Positions 46,126 through 54,030 are shown, numbered from the stretch's first letter. The stretch: 55,237 bases of DNA from Paenibacillus xylanexedens (GCF_017874615.1 NZ_JAGIKV010000035.1:1-55237), one strand, 5' to 3'. Numbers and translations are program-made. Notes: generated by a model not told the origin, from the letters alone.

Positions 46126-46633
46126 GTTCGAATTCCTCTTTGCAGTGCGGACAAGTCACCAGCTTTGAACTCAATACCCCCAAATCGCCTTGATCCTCGG
46201 AAGTACCCGCATCGAAGTTCGGGATCTCAATCTCACCAAGCATCTGTTTCAGGTCTACATCGTCGAACCCGGAGACAGCAATATCCACACCTTCCTGTTG
46301 CAGCTCAACAAGCAACTGCGATAGGGCATCTTCATCCCAGTCACCTGATACCTTGTTCAAAGCAATATTCAGGAGCCGTTCCTGCTGATCGTCCAGATCC
46401 ACCACGGATACCTGCAGCTCAGTGTGGCCCAGCTCATCGACCATAATCTTGTATCGCTGATGACCGCCCACCATGTTCCCGGTGCGTTCGTTCCAGACAA
46501 TCGGCTCAACATAACCAAATTCCTCTATGCTGCGGCGAAGCTTCTCGTATTCCAGATCGCCAGGCTGGAGATCAACGCGGGGGTTGTAGGCTGCTGCATT
46601 AATCTGATAGATCGGCACGATTCTGATGTTCAT
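46118..46633 (-). CDS. ParB-like nuclease-fold protein with C-terminal zinc motif
   Basis: 171 aa from ATG 46633. The ParB/sulfiredoxin N-terminal domain is clear: IYQINAAAYNPRVDLQPGDL, EKLRRSIEEFGYVEPIVWNE and GNMVGGHQRYKIMVDELG (GGHQR motif). The C-terminus ends CPHCKEEFEHD, a half zinc finger. No HTH of partition ParB, so not plasmid partition. In phages this type accompanies DNA modification enzymes; here it lies directly before the Mom-like gene. Confidence 0.85.
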   Translation of the reverse strand: MNIRIVPIYQINAAAYNPRVDLQPGDLEYEKLRRSIEEFGYVEPIVWNERTGNMVGGHQRYKIMVDELGHTELQVSVVDLDDQQERLLNIALNKVSGDWDEDALSQLLVELQQEGVDIAVSGFDDVDLKQMLGEIEIPNFDAGTSEDQGDLGVLSSKLVTCPHCKEEFEHD

Positions 46634-46662
46634 ACCTATCACCTCTAAATTATTATGGCATC

Positions 46663-46692
46663 AAAAAAAGGACGAGTTGGTACAACTCGTCC
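46663..46692 (-). terminator. Strong terminator after the discoidin-like moron
   Basis: Minus strand GGACGAGTTG-TAC-CAACTCGTCC then TTTTTTT (46669-46663). A perfect 10-bp stem that isolates the moron gene from the following ParB-like gene. Confidence 0.88.
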
Positions 46693-46714
46693 TCCCACTT
46701 ATTTAGTAGCAATC

Positions 46715-47182
46715 TTAGAAAAACTCAATATCATTAATTGTTGGTACGCCTATACATTGTATTTCAAGTACTTCATATTTGTCGCTTTTAATATAGATAT
46801 CAACTGTCTGTGGTCTTGTTGTAACAGTCGAATTAATTCTAATGCTGGTACTACCAGCATCTATTGATTGTGGATCGCCTAATTTTCTATAGCCAGTCAC
46901 ATTAAACACAGCTTCTGTAGTAAAAAAAGAACCCGTTTTTAATCTTAGTAGTGAAATTTGTTGGGGATCATTTTCAAATATAATTTTAAAATTTCCCGTT
47001 GCAGTAGGCGTTCCGCTTGTCCAGTAAGTTTCAACTTGATTATCTTTGGCTTTTTGCGCTGAAAACTGAGGTCCTAATTCGTAATCTGCCGAAACCTTTG
47101 CGTTATTTGGCAAACGTTTTAAGCCAATATCAAGCATTTCCCGGGTATACAAACTTTCCTTTGTGGCAGTGGTTAATGTCAT
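46715..47182 (-). CDS. Discoidin/galactose-binding-like protein
   Basis: 155 aa from ATG 47182 (GGAG at 10 nt). GPQFSAQKAKDNQVETYWTS, GTPTATGNFKIIFENDPQQI and SLLRLKTGSFFTTEAVFNV follow the F5/8-type C (discoidin) strand order with the DNQxxTYW motif. It has no signal peptide. Such domains bind carbohydrate; this may decorate the virion or be a moron. Has its own terminator. Confidence 0.65.
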   Translation of the reverse strand: MTLTTATKESLYTREMLDIGLKRLPNNAKVSADYELGPQFSAQKAKDNQVETYWTSGTPTATGNFKIIFENDPQQISLLRLKTGSFFTTEAVFNVTGYRKLGDPQSIDAGSTSIRINSTVTTRPQTVDIYIKSDKYEVLEIQCIGVPTINDIEFF

Positions 47183-47191
47183 CCTAATCAT

Positions 47192-47490
47192 TCTCCTTTA
47201 AAATTATATTTTGTTTTCCCCGTCCCTTATAGTGCACAAATTAGATTTTTAAATACACCCATTTAATACCTATTTAATACAATAAACATAATATTTATTA
47301 CTTTATTAGGATATCGCACTTCTTAATATTTTTGTGTTGAGTTGGTTTCAACGTTTGGTTGATCATCATATGCATGCGTAGGCTCACTCAGACGCTGTTC
47401 TCCGCTCTTCAACGGACTGTTCCCTGCAAACGGACATTCTCACCTATTCAAGCTTTAAATGGCTCACATCTCGTCATATGAGAGCAAAAG
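47192..47490. other. Intergenic region with direct repeat
   Basis: About 300 bp without a gene. Contains two tandem copies of TATTAAATRGG (minus strand, around 47248-47269) upstream of the discoidin-like gene, probably part of its promoter, and otherwise AT-rich to mixed sequence with no convincing ORF. Confidence 0.4.
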
Positions 47491-47514
47491 AAAAAGCACC
47501 CGATTTAGGATGCT
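47491..47514 (-). terminator. Terminator after the 136-aa gene
   Basis: Minus strand AGCATCC / GGGTGCT stem (one G-T pair) overlapping the stop codon, followed by TTTTTC. Confidence 0.7.
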
Positions 47515-47915
47515 TCCTTAAGAAATTCGTATACCATTTTGATATAACTCGAAAATGTTTGAATGTAATCTTCGTCATCAACTTTGGAAGCATCAAAAAT
47601 CAGTTGTTCTCCTGAATCCAGAGTGATAGTTAATTTCGAACCGGCATAGCGATCATTAAGGTGTTCTAAATAGTCTAGTTTAGTCACCTTGTAATTTTTA
47701 TAAATGATTTCGCTCAAAACTTTCGTGTCTTTCTTTATTGAAATAATATCTTTGTGCGTGAATAATGTGACCCCTGGTTTTTCTTTACCGAACCAATCCT
47801 CCGGGTAGAATGCCATTACTCTTTCCTCTAGCTGACTTTTTTGAATATGCATTAGTAAATCCGTAGAGATTGATCTGTTTCCAAAGTATCTTTTAAACTC
47901 TTTGTACATTTCCAT
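47505..47915 (-). CDS. Accessory protein of unknown function, 136 aa
   Basis: YKEFKRYFGNRSISTDLLMH, KPGVTLFTHKDIISIKKDTK, and SKLTITLDSGEQLIFDASKV followed by YIQTFSSYIKMVYEFLKEA: seven strands and a final helix, a PH-like arrangement as in some DUF families of Bacilli. No catalytic motif. AT-rich, with own terminator, next to the HEPN gene; may be part of the same accessory unit. Confidence 0.65.
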   Translation of the reverse strand: MEMYKEFKRYFGNRSISTDLLMHIQKSQLEERVMAFYPEDWFGKEKPGVTLFTHKDIISIKKDTKVLSEIIYKNYKVTKLDYLEHLNDRYAGSKLTITLDSGEQLIFDASKVDDEDYIQTFSSYIKMVYEFLKEAS

Positions 47916-47988
47916 ATTAATCCCTCCTCGACATCATTTTTCGACATCGGGGAGTATTTTCCTTCAAAATAAGCACTGTGATAGTTGT

Positions 47989-48846
47989 CTAGTTGTCTTC
48001 AAAGGTCACTGCTGGCGCTTTGAAGATTGTATTCTCTATCTGAGAGAGAACAGTTTTCATAGGAATCTTATATGTTTTGACCAAAATTTTTGATAGTACC
48101 TCTTTTAATTTGAAGTATCTATCATAAATATCTGGTCTAGCGATGTTTTTTAAAAATCCCGAAATATCGCCGTGAACTACTTTGCTTCTTAAATTATACA
48201 TATCTTTAATCAAGTCAAATGTTTGTTTTCTTTTTGTTTCATCCTCTTCAATCAAAAGACTAGCATTTAAAGATACACGATAACTGACTTGATCACTCCC
48301 GGTAACCAAAAGAGCTTCTAATGCAGTGATAACACTGAGGATAGCTTGCTCTAAATAAGGAGTGGAACAAGAGGATAAATAATTATTGTAGGCGTAAGAC
48401 CATTCTGTTGTCTTCCATTCAGAATTAGACATAGCTGTATGTTGAATCTGGCTGTATTCAAAAATTATGTCCATTACTCTTTTTATGTGTTCTACATCAT
48501 GATCGCCTATAAGGTAAGCATCTTCTTCTGGTGCACTTGAGACGTCGATGGTTTTAGAACCATAATAATTAATCAGCAGAGAGTTTTTCCCTTTATTCAA
48601 TGCATAGAAATGCCCCTCTTCAGACCCGGATATTTTTCTTAATCTCAGATTTACTTTAGGTAAAGCCAACCTTAAGCAATCATAAAAAATAGTTGGACTA
48701 CTTTCATATGATATTTGTTCTGACTGATTCCAAGCAATAATTGTTTCTTCTCTATCTTTAATCAAATTAAAATACTCATTCAGTTTAACTACTGGTTCAT
48801 CGAGTTTAACGTTTTCCATTACAACATGCTCGGTATTGTTCTCCAT
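47989..48846 (-). CDS. ApeA-like HEPN-domain protein (short form)
   Basis: 285 aa. The C-terminal half has the ApeA-type HEPN core: YLEQAILSVITALEALLVTG, QVSYRVSLNASLLIEEDETK, FDLIKDMYNLRSKVVHGDI, with the catalytic-type motif R220-x4-H225. The N-terminal half (about 1-150, VVKLNEYFNLIKDREETIIA, PKVNLRLRKISGSEEGHFYA) is beta-rich and unknown. HEPN proteins of this class are RNases in anti-phage defence; ApeA itself is a defence protein. GGAGG 7 nt before the ATG. Likely a prophage-encoded defence against other phages. Confidence 0.8.
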   Translation of the reverse strand: MENNTEHVVMENVKLDEPVVKLNEYFNLIKDREETIIAWNQSEQISYESSPTIFYDCLRLALPKVNLRLRKISGSEEGHFYALNKGKNSLLINYYGSKTIDVSSAPEEDAYLIGDHDVEHIKRVMDIIFEYSQIQHTAMSNSEWKTTEWSYAYNNYLSSCSTPYLEQAILSVITALEALLVTGSDQVSYRVSLNASLLIEEDETKRKQTFDLIKDMYNLRSKVVHGDISGFLKNIARPDIYDRYFKLKEVLSKILVKTYKIPMKTVLSQIENTIFKAPAVTFEDN

Positions 48847-48873
48847 GTTTCTACCTCCTGTTAACTATATTGA

Positions 48874-49020
48874 TTATTGTAATATATTTCTTTCCTTAAC
48901 ACATCTAGGTCTACTACAGAACTGTTTCACTCCATCCCATCTTCCCCATACACAACCTTTACATTTCTCTGGCTGCTTGTTGGGGCGAATGCGTATCTTC
49001 TTCCGTCTTCTGCTGATCAC
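48874..49020 (-). CDS. Small basic zinc-finger protein, 48 aa
   Basis: ISRRRKKIRIRPNKQPEKCK, GCVWGRWDGVKQFCSRPRCV: a CxxC ... CxxxxC cluster with a very basic start. GTG at 49020 follows GGAGG at 7 nt. It is below the usual size cut-off but has all signs of a gene. Ends just before the HEPN gene start region, so they may be transcribed together. Confidence 0.6.
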   Translation of the reverse strand: MISRRRKKIRIRPNKQPEKCKGCVWGRWDGVKQFCSRPRCVKERNILQ

Positions 49021-49035
49021 TTCAATTCCTCCAAT

Positions 49036-49072
49036 AAAAAAAGCCGATCCAGTGAAGGAACGACTTTGGCTG
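49036..49072 (-). terminator. Possible terminator upstream of the zinc-finger gene
   Basis: Minus strand AGCC ... GGCT with an interrupted stem (TCC/GGA inside) followed by TTTTTTTA. Imperfect but with a strong T-run. Confidence 0.45.
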
Positions 49073-49080
49073 TTGTATGT

Positions 49081-49435
49081 ACAATAATGGCTAATCGAAT
49101 TACGTTTTCTGGCTATAAAATGACGCTTTTGGCGATTCGTGTGACGCTTTTAAAAGAATGGCGTCCGTACCGTCCGCAGCAAAAACGCTGCACTCTTTGC
49201 TTTAAATGCATACGTACTATGTAACTATAGAGGAAGAACAAGACCATTTTACTGAAGCTACCAAATGCGGGTCAAGGAACAGAAAACGGGTGAGTCCCGA
49301 TGATATGGAACAAACCCGTCGTTTCCTGCTTAATCCTTGCTATTTCGCATTTGGATCATACCGTACATTACCCCGACATGATCATTACAACCAAATTGCA
49401 TCAATTTCGATAATTTAACAACCAAGCAGTAGAAA
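49081..49435. other. Gene-free stretch between the HEPN genes
   Basis: About 350 bp. Short open frames exist (plus 49089-49226 and 49206-49418; minus 23-29 codons), but none has a ribosome site or convincing composition. A near-palindrome GCGTCCGTACCGTCCGC lies around 49168, and the unit TGACGCTTTT is repeated nearby. May be degraded accessory sequence. Confidence 0.35.
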
Positions 49436-49436
49436 A

Positions 49437-49497
49437 AGCGAGAAGAGGAACGCCCCAGTCATATGCCGCTATTGCAGCTGTGCGTTTCATTCTCGCT
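49437..49497 (-). terminator. Long hairpin downstream of the large HEPN gene
   Basis: Minus strand AGCGAGA ... TCTCGCT arms 47 bases apart with an inner ACGC/GCGT pair, then TTTTTC. Probably the end of the HEPN transcript; loop length makes it weak. Confidence 0.4.
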
Positions 49498-49572
49498 CGA
49501 TTTCCACAATACAAATATATCACTTCAAAAGTCTAACGAACTGCCATCATACGTCCAAAAAAGGTTTAAATA

Positions 49573-51009
49573 TCAGTCAAGTTTAAATGAAGATGTTTCG
49601 GTAACTTTAAGCAACTCAAGATCTAAAAGCTTTGGGTTAAAGTAAATAGGATTATCAATTAGAACTTTCATAGCTATTTTCAGAAGAATAATAGCTAACC
49701 GGGGAGTTGGTAACGTCAACCCAAGCTCTTGTAGTGTGATCTCCTGGTTTTTCACTTTTCCTCCGTGTACAATCGAAGAACGATAAGCATATATTTTTTT
49801 AACAATGTCAAACACCATATCTGGAGTATACGATGTTATTGGTGATATTTTGAAAATAGTAGCCATCCTCAATGCAAGTTTGTGAGTGAGTTCTCCAGTC
49901 CCTCCATCACTGAGTAATGCTTCCATAGCAATTGTTGCATCCAAAATTGAATCTTCTTCTTCTTCCCTTAGAACACACATATTTAGTCTTCGATTAGCAA
50001 GTTGCAATTTATGGTGTTTTACTAAATCAAACCTTTCAAACAGATTTAGTATATCTTTTGCTAAGTCTTCATTAATCGTTGTAAATTCAGTTTTTAACCA
50101 ATAGTAATTTTCAAACACCTTAGGATATGATCTAATTGTAGTTCCATATATTGAACTAAGAAAAGCATTATACTTTTCTGTCCAGCCCACTGGAACAGCA
50201 AGTACCTGTGCATAACCTAAGTCACTATTAAAGGTAATAATCCTCATTGAATTAAAAAATGAATTGATTTTATCAATTGGATACATGGTAATTTCCGAAA
50301 AATGTTGATTCACATCGAAATAAGATAGTTTTCCTGCAATTGAGAAACCCTTAATTTTTAAAGCATGCGATGCTCCATTAAGAATAGAGGATGATATTGG
50401 AGATCCGTGTTGTTGTATTGATGATCTTGAAAGTTGAAGATTATCATCAATCTTTACAATCTCTATATCTCCAGTTTCGTTACCAACACAATCTTCAAAT
50501 TCAAACTTAGTGAACAATATGGGAATATATATATCATAATAAAGTTTTTCCGCAAAAATGAATTCTTCAATCGGTTCATACAATTCAATAAAATTCCCAA
50601 CTTTCCATTCAGATTCCACATCATAAGTATGTAAATACGCGTCTACCAAATTGGTAACCAACAGGCGAACACCTAACAGGTAAATATCATTATTAAAAAC
50701 TCCTCTGTAAGAGAAAAATTTTTTGAAATAATCTTCGCTACCTAATAATTCTGAATATTCTTGAAAACCATCGATTGAATTTATATCTATTTTTTTGTCA
50801 TCAAACAAACTTGAATAATTCTTAGGCCCTCCTATAACGTAGTGCTTATAAATCTCATCAAAACCAATTTCATTCTTTTTCAAATAAGGAAAATCAAAAT
50901 GTTGGGTTATATAACGCCCCTCATTTTCTTTCAGAAAAACTTTCACTGCTGAAATGCCAGAAAAAACAACCCTCTGAATGTGAGATTTTAACATATCCTT
51001 ATCAACCAT
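49573..51009 (-). CDS. ApeA-like HEPN-domain protein (long form)
   Basis: 478 aa from ATG 51009 (GTAGGAG at 9 nt). N-terminal about 300 residues are the ApeA-type sensor part (FLKENEGRYITQHFDFPYLK, LGVRLLVTNLVDAYLHTYDV, then LSYFDVNQHFSEITMYPID); the C-terminal HEPN has DSILDATIAMEALLSDGGTG, LTHKLALRMATIFKISPITS and KKIYAYRSSIVHGGK with R410-x4-H415. ApeA-class HEPN proteins cleave RNA to stop phage growth. This is close to the full-length architecture. It has its own terminator upstream (after ArpU) and AT-rich composition, so it is a moron. Confidence 0.82.
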   Translation of the reverse strand: MVDKDMLKSHIQRVVFSGISAVKVFLKENEGRYITQHFDFPYLKKNEIGFDEIYKHYVIGGPKNYSSLFDDKKIDINSIDGFQEYSELLGSEDYFKKFFSYRGVFNNDIYLLGVRLLVTNLVDAYLHTYDVESEWKVGNFIELYEPIEEFIFAEKLYYDIYIPILFTKFEFEDCVGNETGDIEIVKIDDNLQLSRSSIQQHGSPISSSILNGASHALKIKGFSIAGKLSYFDVNQHFSEITMYPIDKINSFFNSMRIITFNSDLGYAQVLAVPVGWTEKYNAFLSSIYGTTIRSYPKVFENYYWLKTEFTTINEDLAKDILNLFERFDLVKHHKLQLANRRLNMCVLREEEEDSILDATIAMEALLSDGGTGELTHKLALRMATIFKISPITSYTPDMVFDIVKKIYAYRSSIVHGGKVKNQEITLQELGLTLPTPRLAIILLKIAMKVLIDNPIYFNPKLLDLELLKVTETSSFKLD

Positions 51010-51052
51010 CTTTTCACTCCTACCTCTATTATTATGAATTTCATTATAAAGC

Positions 51053-51080
51053 AAAAATAACTGGACGAATCCAGTTATTT
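51053..51080 (-). terminator. Terminator after ArpU
   Basis: Minus strand AAATAACTGG, 6-base loop, CCAGTTATTT followed by TTGC; the arm overlaps the ArpU stop. It ends the early/middle operon and isolates the HEPN gene. A TATAAT follows at 51049-51044, likely the HEPN promoter. Confidence 0.75.
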
Positions 51081-51551
51081 CAGACAGTATTCTGCTTTTA
51101 TCAATATTTCTAATCTAAGTGAGTTAGCCAAGATATTTAAAGCTTCGACTTTTATACGTCGAAATGTGCTATCGCTAAGCCCCATTTCTCCACAGCTAAT
51201 GTAATCAAATTCCCCTTCATTATCAAGATAGCTCCGTTGAATGACTTCGCTTTGCACTGAAGACAGCCCCTCCATGGCCAAACTAAGCAACCGATCCTTT
51301 TCCTTTAACTCAGCTTCCTTGTCCACATTATATATAGCGATCCTCTCTGTTTGTTTGCTGATCGCATTAGTAGATTGATGTTCTCTATATACATAAGCCT
51401 GCGTGACTGCTGCCTCGCGTCTCACGAAACCGATCTGCCGGTACTGCCGAACGGTTTCTAAATATTCTTCCACAGCGCGGCGGGTAGCTTTCTCGTCGAT
51501 CGGCAGTATGTTAAAAGTTAATTGTAAGTTGTTTTTTCGGCGTTTCCCCAT
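51075..51551 (-). CDS. ArpU-family late transcription regulator
   Basis: 158 aa. RRAVEEYLETVRQYRQIGFV, RREAAVTQAYVYREHQSTN and a sigma-like region 4 at the end (LSSVQSEVIQRSYLDNEG, EMGLSDSTFRRIKVEALNIL). ArpU-like proteins switch on late genes in Gram-positive phages. Last gene of the early operon and first before the morons and late genes, as expected. Confidence 0.9.
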   Translation of the reverse strand: MGKRRKNNLQLTFNILPIDEKATRRAVEEYLETVRQYRQIGFVRREAAVTQAYVYREHQSTNAISKQTERIAIYNVDKEAELKEKDRLLSLAMEGLSSVQSEVIQRSYLDNEGEFDYISCGEMGLSDSTFRRIKVEALNILANSLRLEILIKAEYCLK

Positions 51552-51637
51552 TTTGATCCCCTCACCGTGTTATAATTTTTGGTGAGGTTTATTTGATGTG
51601 TCCCCCGCCTGGCCGCCAAGCTCGCGGGGGAGATTTG

Positions 51638-51772
51638 TTATTCAAGAATCACTTTGCTGCAAAATTCATCCCATTCGGCTGCGCAATCCTCTGCGCTCCA
51701 GCCGCTTACCAAGTCTTCCGGATATCCGTATTCTAAAAGCAATGCTCTATGATCTCTTCGCAAACCTACCAC
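51638..51772 (-). CDS. Small protein, 44 aa
   Basis: VGLRRDHRALLLEYGYPEDL, VSGWSAEDCAAEWDEFCSKV. GTG at 51772, with GGAGGTGA just before it. It overlaps the 59-aa gene by 7 nt. Helical and acidic with codon use like the neighbouring genes; not recognised. Below normal size cut-offs but well supported by layout. Confidence 0.6.
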   Translation of the reverse strand: MVGLRRDHRALLLEYGYPEDLVSGWSAEDCAAEWDEFCSKVILE

Positions 51773-51945
51773 TCACCTCCACGTTTGTAATACTTACTGT
51801 TGCCATTATGCTGTTGCGGGGCAGTTACAGCCTTTTGCAGCTTGTCAGGCCGTTTAGGTGGATGCTCAGCCCCAATTGCCTTCAGATGCTGTTCAATCCT
51901 TTCTTTGGTCCACGTTTCTTTTTTAAAATCCCGATAATTGATCAT
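51766..51945 (-). CDS. Small basic protein, 59 aa
   Basis: INYRDFKKETWTKERIEQHL, KAIGAEHPPKRPDKLQKAVT, YYKRGGEW. ATG at 51945 overlaps the LexA-domain gene stop (ATGA) and follows GGGGAGG. Basic, possibly nucleic-acid binding. Between the LexA-like gene and the 44-aa gene in one coupled operon. Confidence 0.65.
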   Translation of the reverse strand: MINYRDFKKETWTKERIEQHLKAIGAEHPPKRPDKLQKAVTAPQQHNGNSKYYKRGGEW

Positions 51946-52319
51946 CAGCAGATCCTCCCCGATTGAATGCCTTCCTGTAGATCCGAAAGCAAGTTATAGA
52001 CGTTGGCATCATGTGTCTTCTCAATGCCTTGATCTTGAATCCATCTCATGATACCCGCTTGAGTTACGACCTTTGGCCGTTTGCCCTTCTTTGTCAATGC
52101 CAGGGTACGAACTCCTCCTGCTGTTTGTGTAAGGTATCCCTTACGAATGAGTGTGTTAATGTGTGAATGAATAGTAGAAGATGATGACAACATGAGTGCT
52201 TCAGCAGTCTCCCTGATCGTAGGAGCATAACCGTTGTCTTCAATGAATAGTCGAATATAGTCATAGACTTCTTTCTGTCGTCGGCTGAGGGTTTTCTCTA
52301 ATGTCGCTTCCGTTGTCAC
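51945..52319 (-). CDS. LexA DNA-binding-domain protein without protease domain
   Basis: 124 aa. LSRRQKEVYDYIRLFIEDNG, YAPTIRETAEALMLSSSSTI and HSHINTLIRKGYLTQTAGGV align by eye over the whole LexA winged-helix domain. After residue 75 there is a short basic helical tail instead of the Ala-Gly site and Ser/Lys protease. It may bind LexA boxes but cannot be cleaved by RecA. Overlaps the upstream gene by 59 nt. Several LexA-like boxes are present in this genome, so autonomous repression of SOS-type promoters during lytic growth is a reasonable idea. Confidence 0.85.
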   Translation of the reverse strand: MTTEATLEKTLSRRQKEVYDYIRLFIEDNGYAPTIRETAEALMLSSSSTIHSHINTLIRKGYLTQTAGGVRTLALTKKGKRPKVVTQAGIMRWIQDQGIEKTHDANVYNLLSDLQEGIQSGRIC

Positions 52320-52581
52320 TGTGCTTCCTCTCCTTATCTTTTGAATTTCGTACCCATGTGAAACCTCGGTACCGATCTTCGATCAGATATGACTTACCCT
52401 GCGGCACAAAATTACTCGGCTCTACCCGCAACTTTCCAAACCCCGTTTCAACTGATCCTTGCTGTACCAGTTCCGTACCTGCAGCACATACCATTTTGAT
52501 CTGATCGATGCGGCAGCCATCTTCAATCAACGGTGCAAGCTTATGATCGATTAACTGAATTACCTTTGGTGAGATGACCAT
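52261..52581 (-). CDS. Early protein of unknown function, 106 aa
   Basis: VISPKVIQLIDHKLAPLIED, TELVQQGSVETGFGKLRVEP and YLIEDRYRGFTWVRNSKDKE: alpha/beta core then a polar, disordered-looking tail (HSDNGSDIRENPQPTTERSL). AAAGGAG at 9 nt. Its tail coding overlaps the LexA-like gene by 59 nt, in another frame. Not recognised. Confidence 0.65.
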   Translation of the reverse strand: MVISPKVIQLIDHKLAPLIEDGCRIDQIKMVCAAGTELVQQGSVETGFGKLRVEPSNFVPQGKSYLIEDRYRGFTWVRNSKDKERKHSDNGSDIRENPQPTTERSL

Positions 52582-52610
52582 GTAAACAGCTCCTTTATCC
52601 TGTCATTAAT

Positions 52611-52736
52611 TTAAGGCGGTCCCCTTATTGCCAGCCGTACAGGTGGTCCACCGTAATGAATGATTGCTGTAATCTCGTCCTTAAATTGCGCAAACCAAAC
52701 TAGCTCTCGAATAGGAAATCGATATTTGAATTGAAT
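52611..52736 (-). pseudogene. Possible gene remnant without start codon
   Basis: An open minus frame ending at a normal stop reads IQFKYRFPIRELVWFAQFKD and EITAIIHYGGPPVRLAIRGP, which looks like protein, but has no ATG, GTG or TTG; the upstream stop is at its first codon. It may be the tail of a gene cut by arrival of the plus-strand gene at 52779, or use ATT. Low confidence. Confidence 0.3.
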
Positions 52737-52778
52737 CTATTTATAAAAAAAATACGTATTAAATAATGAGGTGAAAAT

Positions 52779-53081
52779 ATGAGAATAAATAAACTATTGA
52801 AATGGTTAAAGATTACCTGGGGGCTAACGTACATAGCTTTTGTTGTAGTGTTTGTAATAGTACTAGGCTTCTTTATTACTGGAATGCTCCAAGACAAAAA
52901 AGCATTAATTGATACGGCAGCTATGAGCACCGTTACGTTGTTACTTGCGTTTGCCTCACTACCCAGTTTGTTAATTCAGTTACTCTCGCTTCTCGAAATC
53001 AATCAAAAGAAAACTTACACTGCTACAAAAAAATGTCCCCACTGTAGACATACTATTGACTTGAAGATCACTGAAGATTAA
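52779..53081 (+). CDS. Membrane protein with zinc ribbon, opposite strand
   Basis: 100 aa. Two membrane helices (WGLTYIAFVVVFVIVLGFFI and TVTLLLAFASLPSLLIQLLS) and a C-terminal CPHCRHTIDLK half zinc finger. GAGGTG at 6 nt before the ATG. It is the only plus-strand gene in the early arm, flanked by minus genes, and AT-rich: a moron. Could be expressed in the prophage. Confidence 0.75.
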   Translation: MRINKLLKWLKITWGLTYIAFVVVFVIVLGFFITGMLQDKKALIDTAAMSTVTLLLAFASLPSLLIQLLSLLEINQKKTYTATKKCPHCRHTIDLKITED

Positions 53082-53167
53082 AGATTCAGTACATATGTTC
53101 TGTTTATTGAATGCAGCTGATCACCCCGGCCAACAATCGACCGGGGATGCTGCTATGTGAGGGGGCC

Positions 53168-54010
53168 TTAAGCTACCCCGCTACCTACCATTTGTTCTTT
53201 AACAGCCTTCTTGTAGCGGGAAAGCATACCACTTAGTTTTCCTTGAGACATGCCCAAATCCGCTGCAATTTCACGCCATGTCACATCACTGCCGCGCTTA
53301 CGTTCAATGGCAGCGGGGATGTCTAATGTGATTTCAGGAATAATCGGGCGGTTCTCCAAGATGTAGCGCTCCAGTTCGTCCGGATCAACATCACCAGAAC
53401 CTCCTTCTGTATTACCTGTAGGTTGATTCTCGTCTGCTGGCGGCTGCTGTTCACCTTTCGATTCCTCGGAAGAGAAGTCCATCTCCTTCGATCCGGACTG
53501 ATCATCGCCGCCATCCTTCATCCAGGCTGGAATATCATTGTCGTCATTATCACCGTAAGGATCATTTGGATCGGTACCAGGATCATCGGCGCCTGTCGGT
53601 GGAACAGTTGGCTGGTCGTCACCTTCTCCCGTTTCCTGACCGTCTCCCGTTAGCTGCTCTTGATCAATTGGCGGCTCTGCTGGTCCAAATAACTGAGCTT
53701 GATTCTCGTCCTGCTCTGGTTCAGAACCCGGCTTCTCGATCTGTGTTACTACACCTGACGCATCCGTCGTTACACGGCGACCACTGTCCCAAGTACGGTA
53801 CATAGCGTCCCGTTCATCCTCTTCAAACTCAAATGCAGCTTGCGGATCTCCTAGGAACACATTGATTTTTTCACCTTGGTTAGTGGACAAGAACATGAAA
53901 TTATCCTGAACAACCTTCAACGGCAAAGTAAGTTTAATCTCCACATCAGACTCGCCGACTTTAAATCCTTTTCCCATAGTTGCGCTGAATTTTGCAAAGT
54001 TTTTAATCAT
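53168..54010 (-). CDS. Early protein with acidic linker and C-terminal HTH
   Basis: 280 aa from ATG 54010 (GAGGAG at 9 nt; the ATG at 54019 touches the site). N-terminal domain about 90 residues is beta-rich (ESDVEIKLTLPLKVVQDNFM, AAFEFEEDERDAMYR); the middle 110 residues are Asp/Gly/Pro-rich and disordered (TGADDPGTDPNDPYGDNDDN); the end is a helix-turn-helix (DVTWREIAADLGMSQGKLSG, MLSRYKKAVKEQ). May be an early regulator or a modular DNA-binding protein. Not recognised as a family. Confidence 0.7.
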   Translation of the reverse strand: MIKNFAKFSATMGKGFKVGESDVEIKLTLPLKVVQDNFMFLSTNQGEKINVFLGDPQAAFEFEEDERDAMYRTWDSGRRVTTDASGVVTQIEKPGSEPEQDENQAQLFGPAEPPIDQEQLTGDGQETGEGDDQPTVPPTGADDPGTDPNDPYGDNDDNDIPAWMKDGGDDQSGSKEMDFSSEESKGEQQPPADENQPTGNTEGGSGDVDPDELERYILENRPIIPEITLDIPAAIERKRGSDVTWREIAADLGMSQGKLSGMLSRYKKAVKEQMVGSGVA

Positions 54011-54030
54011 TCCAGTCATCTCCTCAAATT

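Noticed and set aside
46118..46633. Partition ParB, i.e. a plasmid-like prophage
   Set aside because: Only the ParB nuclease-like N-terminal fold is present, no partition HTH and no ParA; context is DNA modification, and an integrase is present.
49089..49418. Plus-strand frames of 45 and 70 codons between the HEPN genes
   Set aside because: No ribosome site and no conserved-looking pattern apart from a chance CxxC pair; listed only as gene-free sequence.
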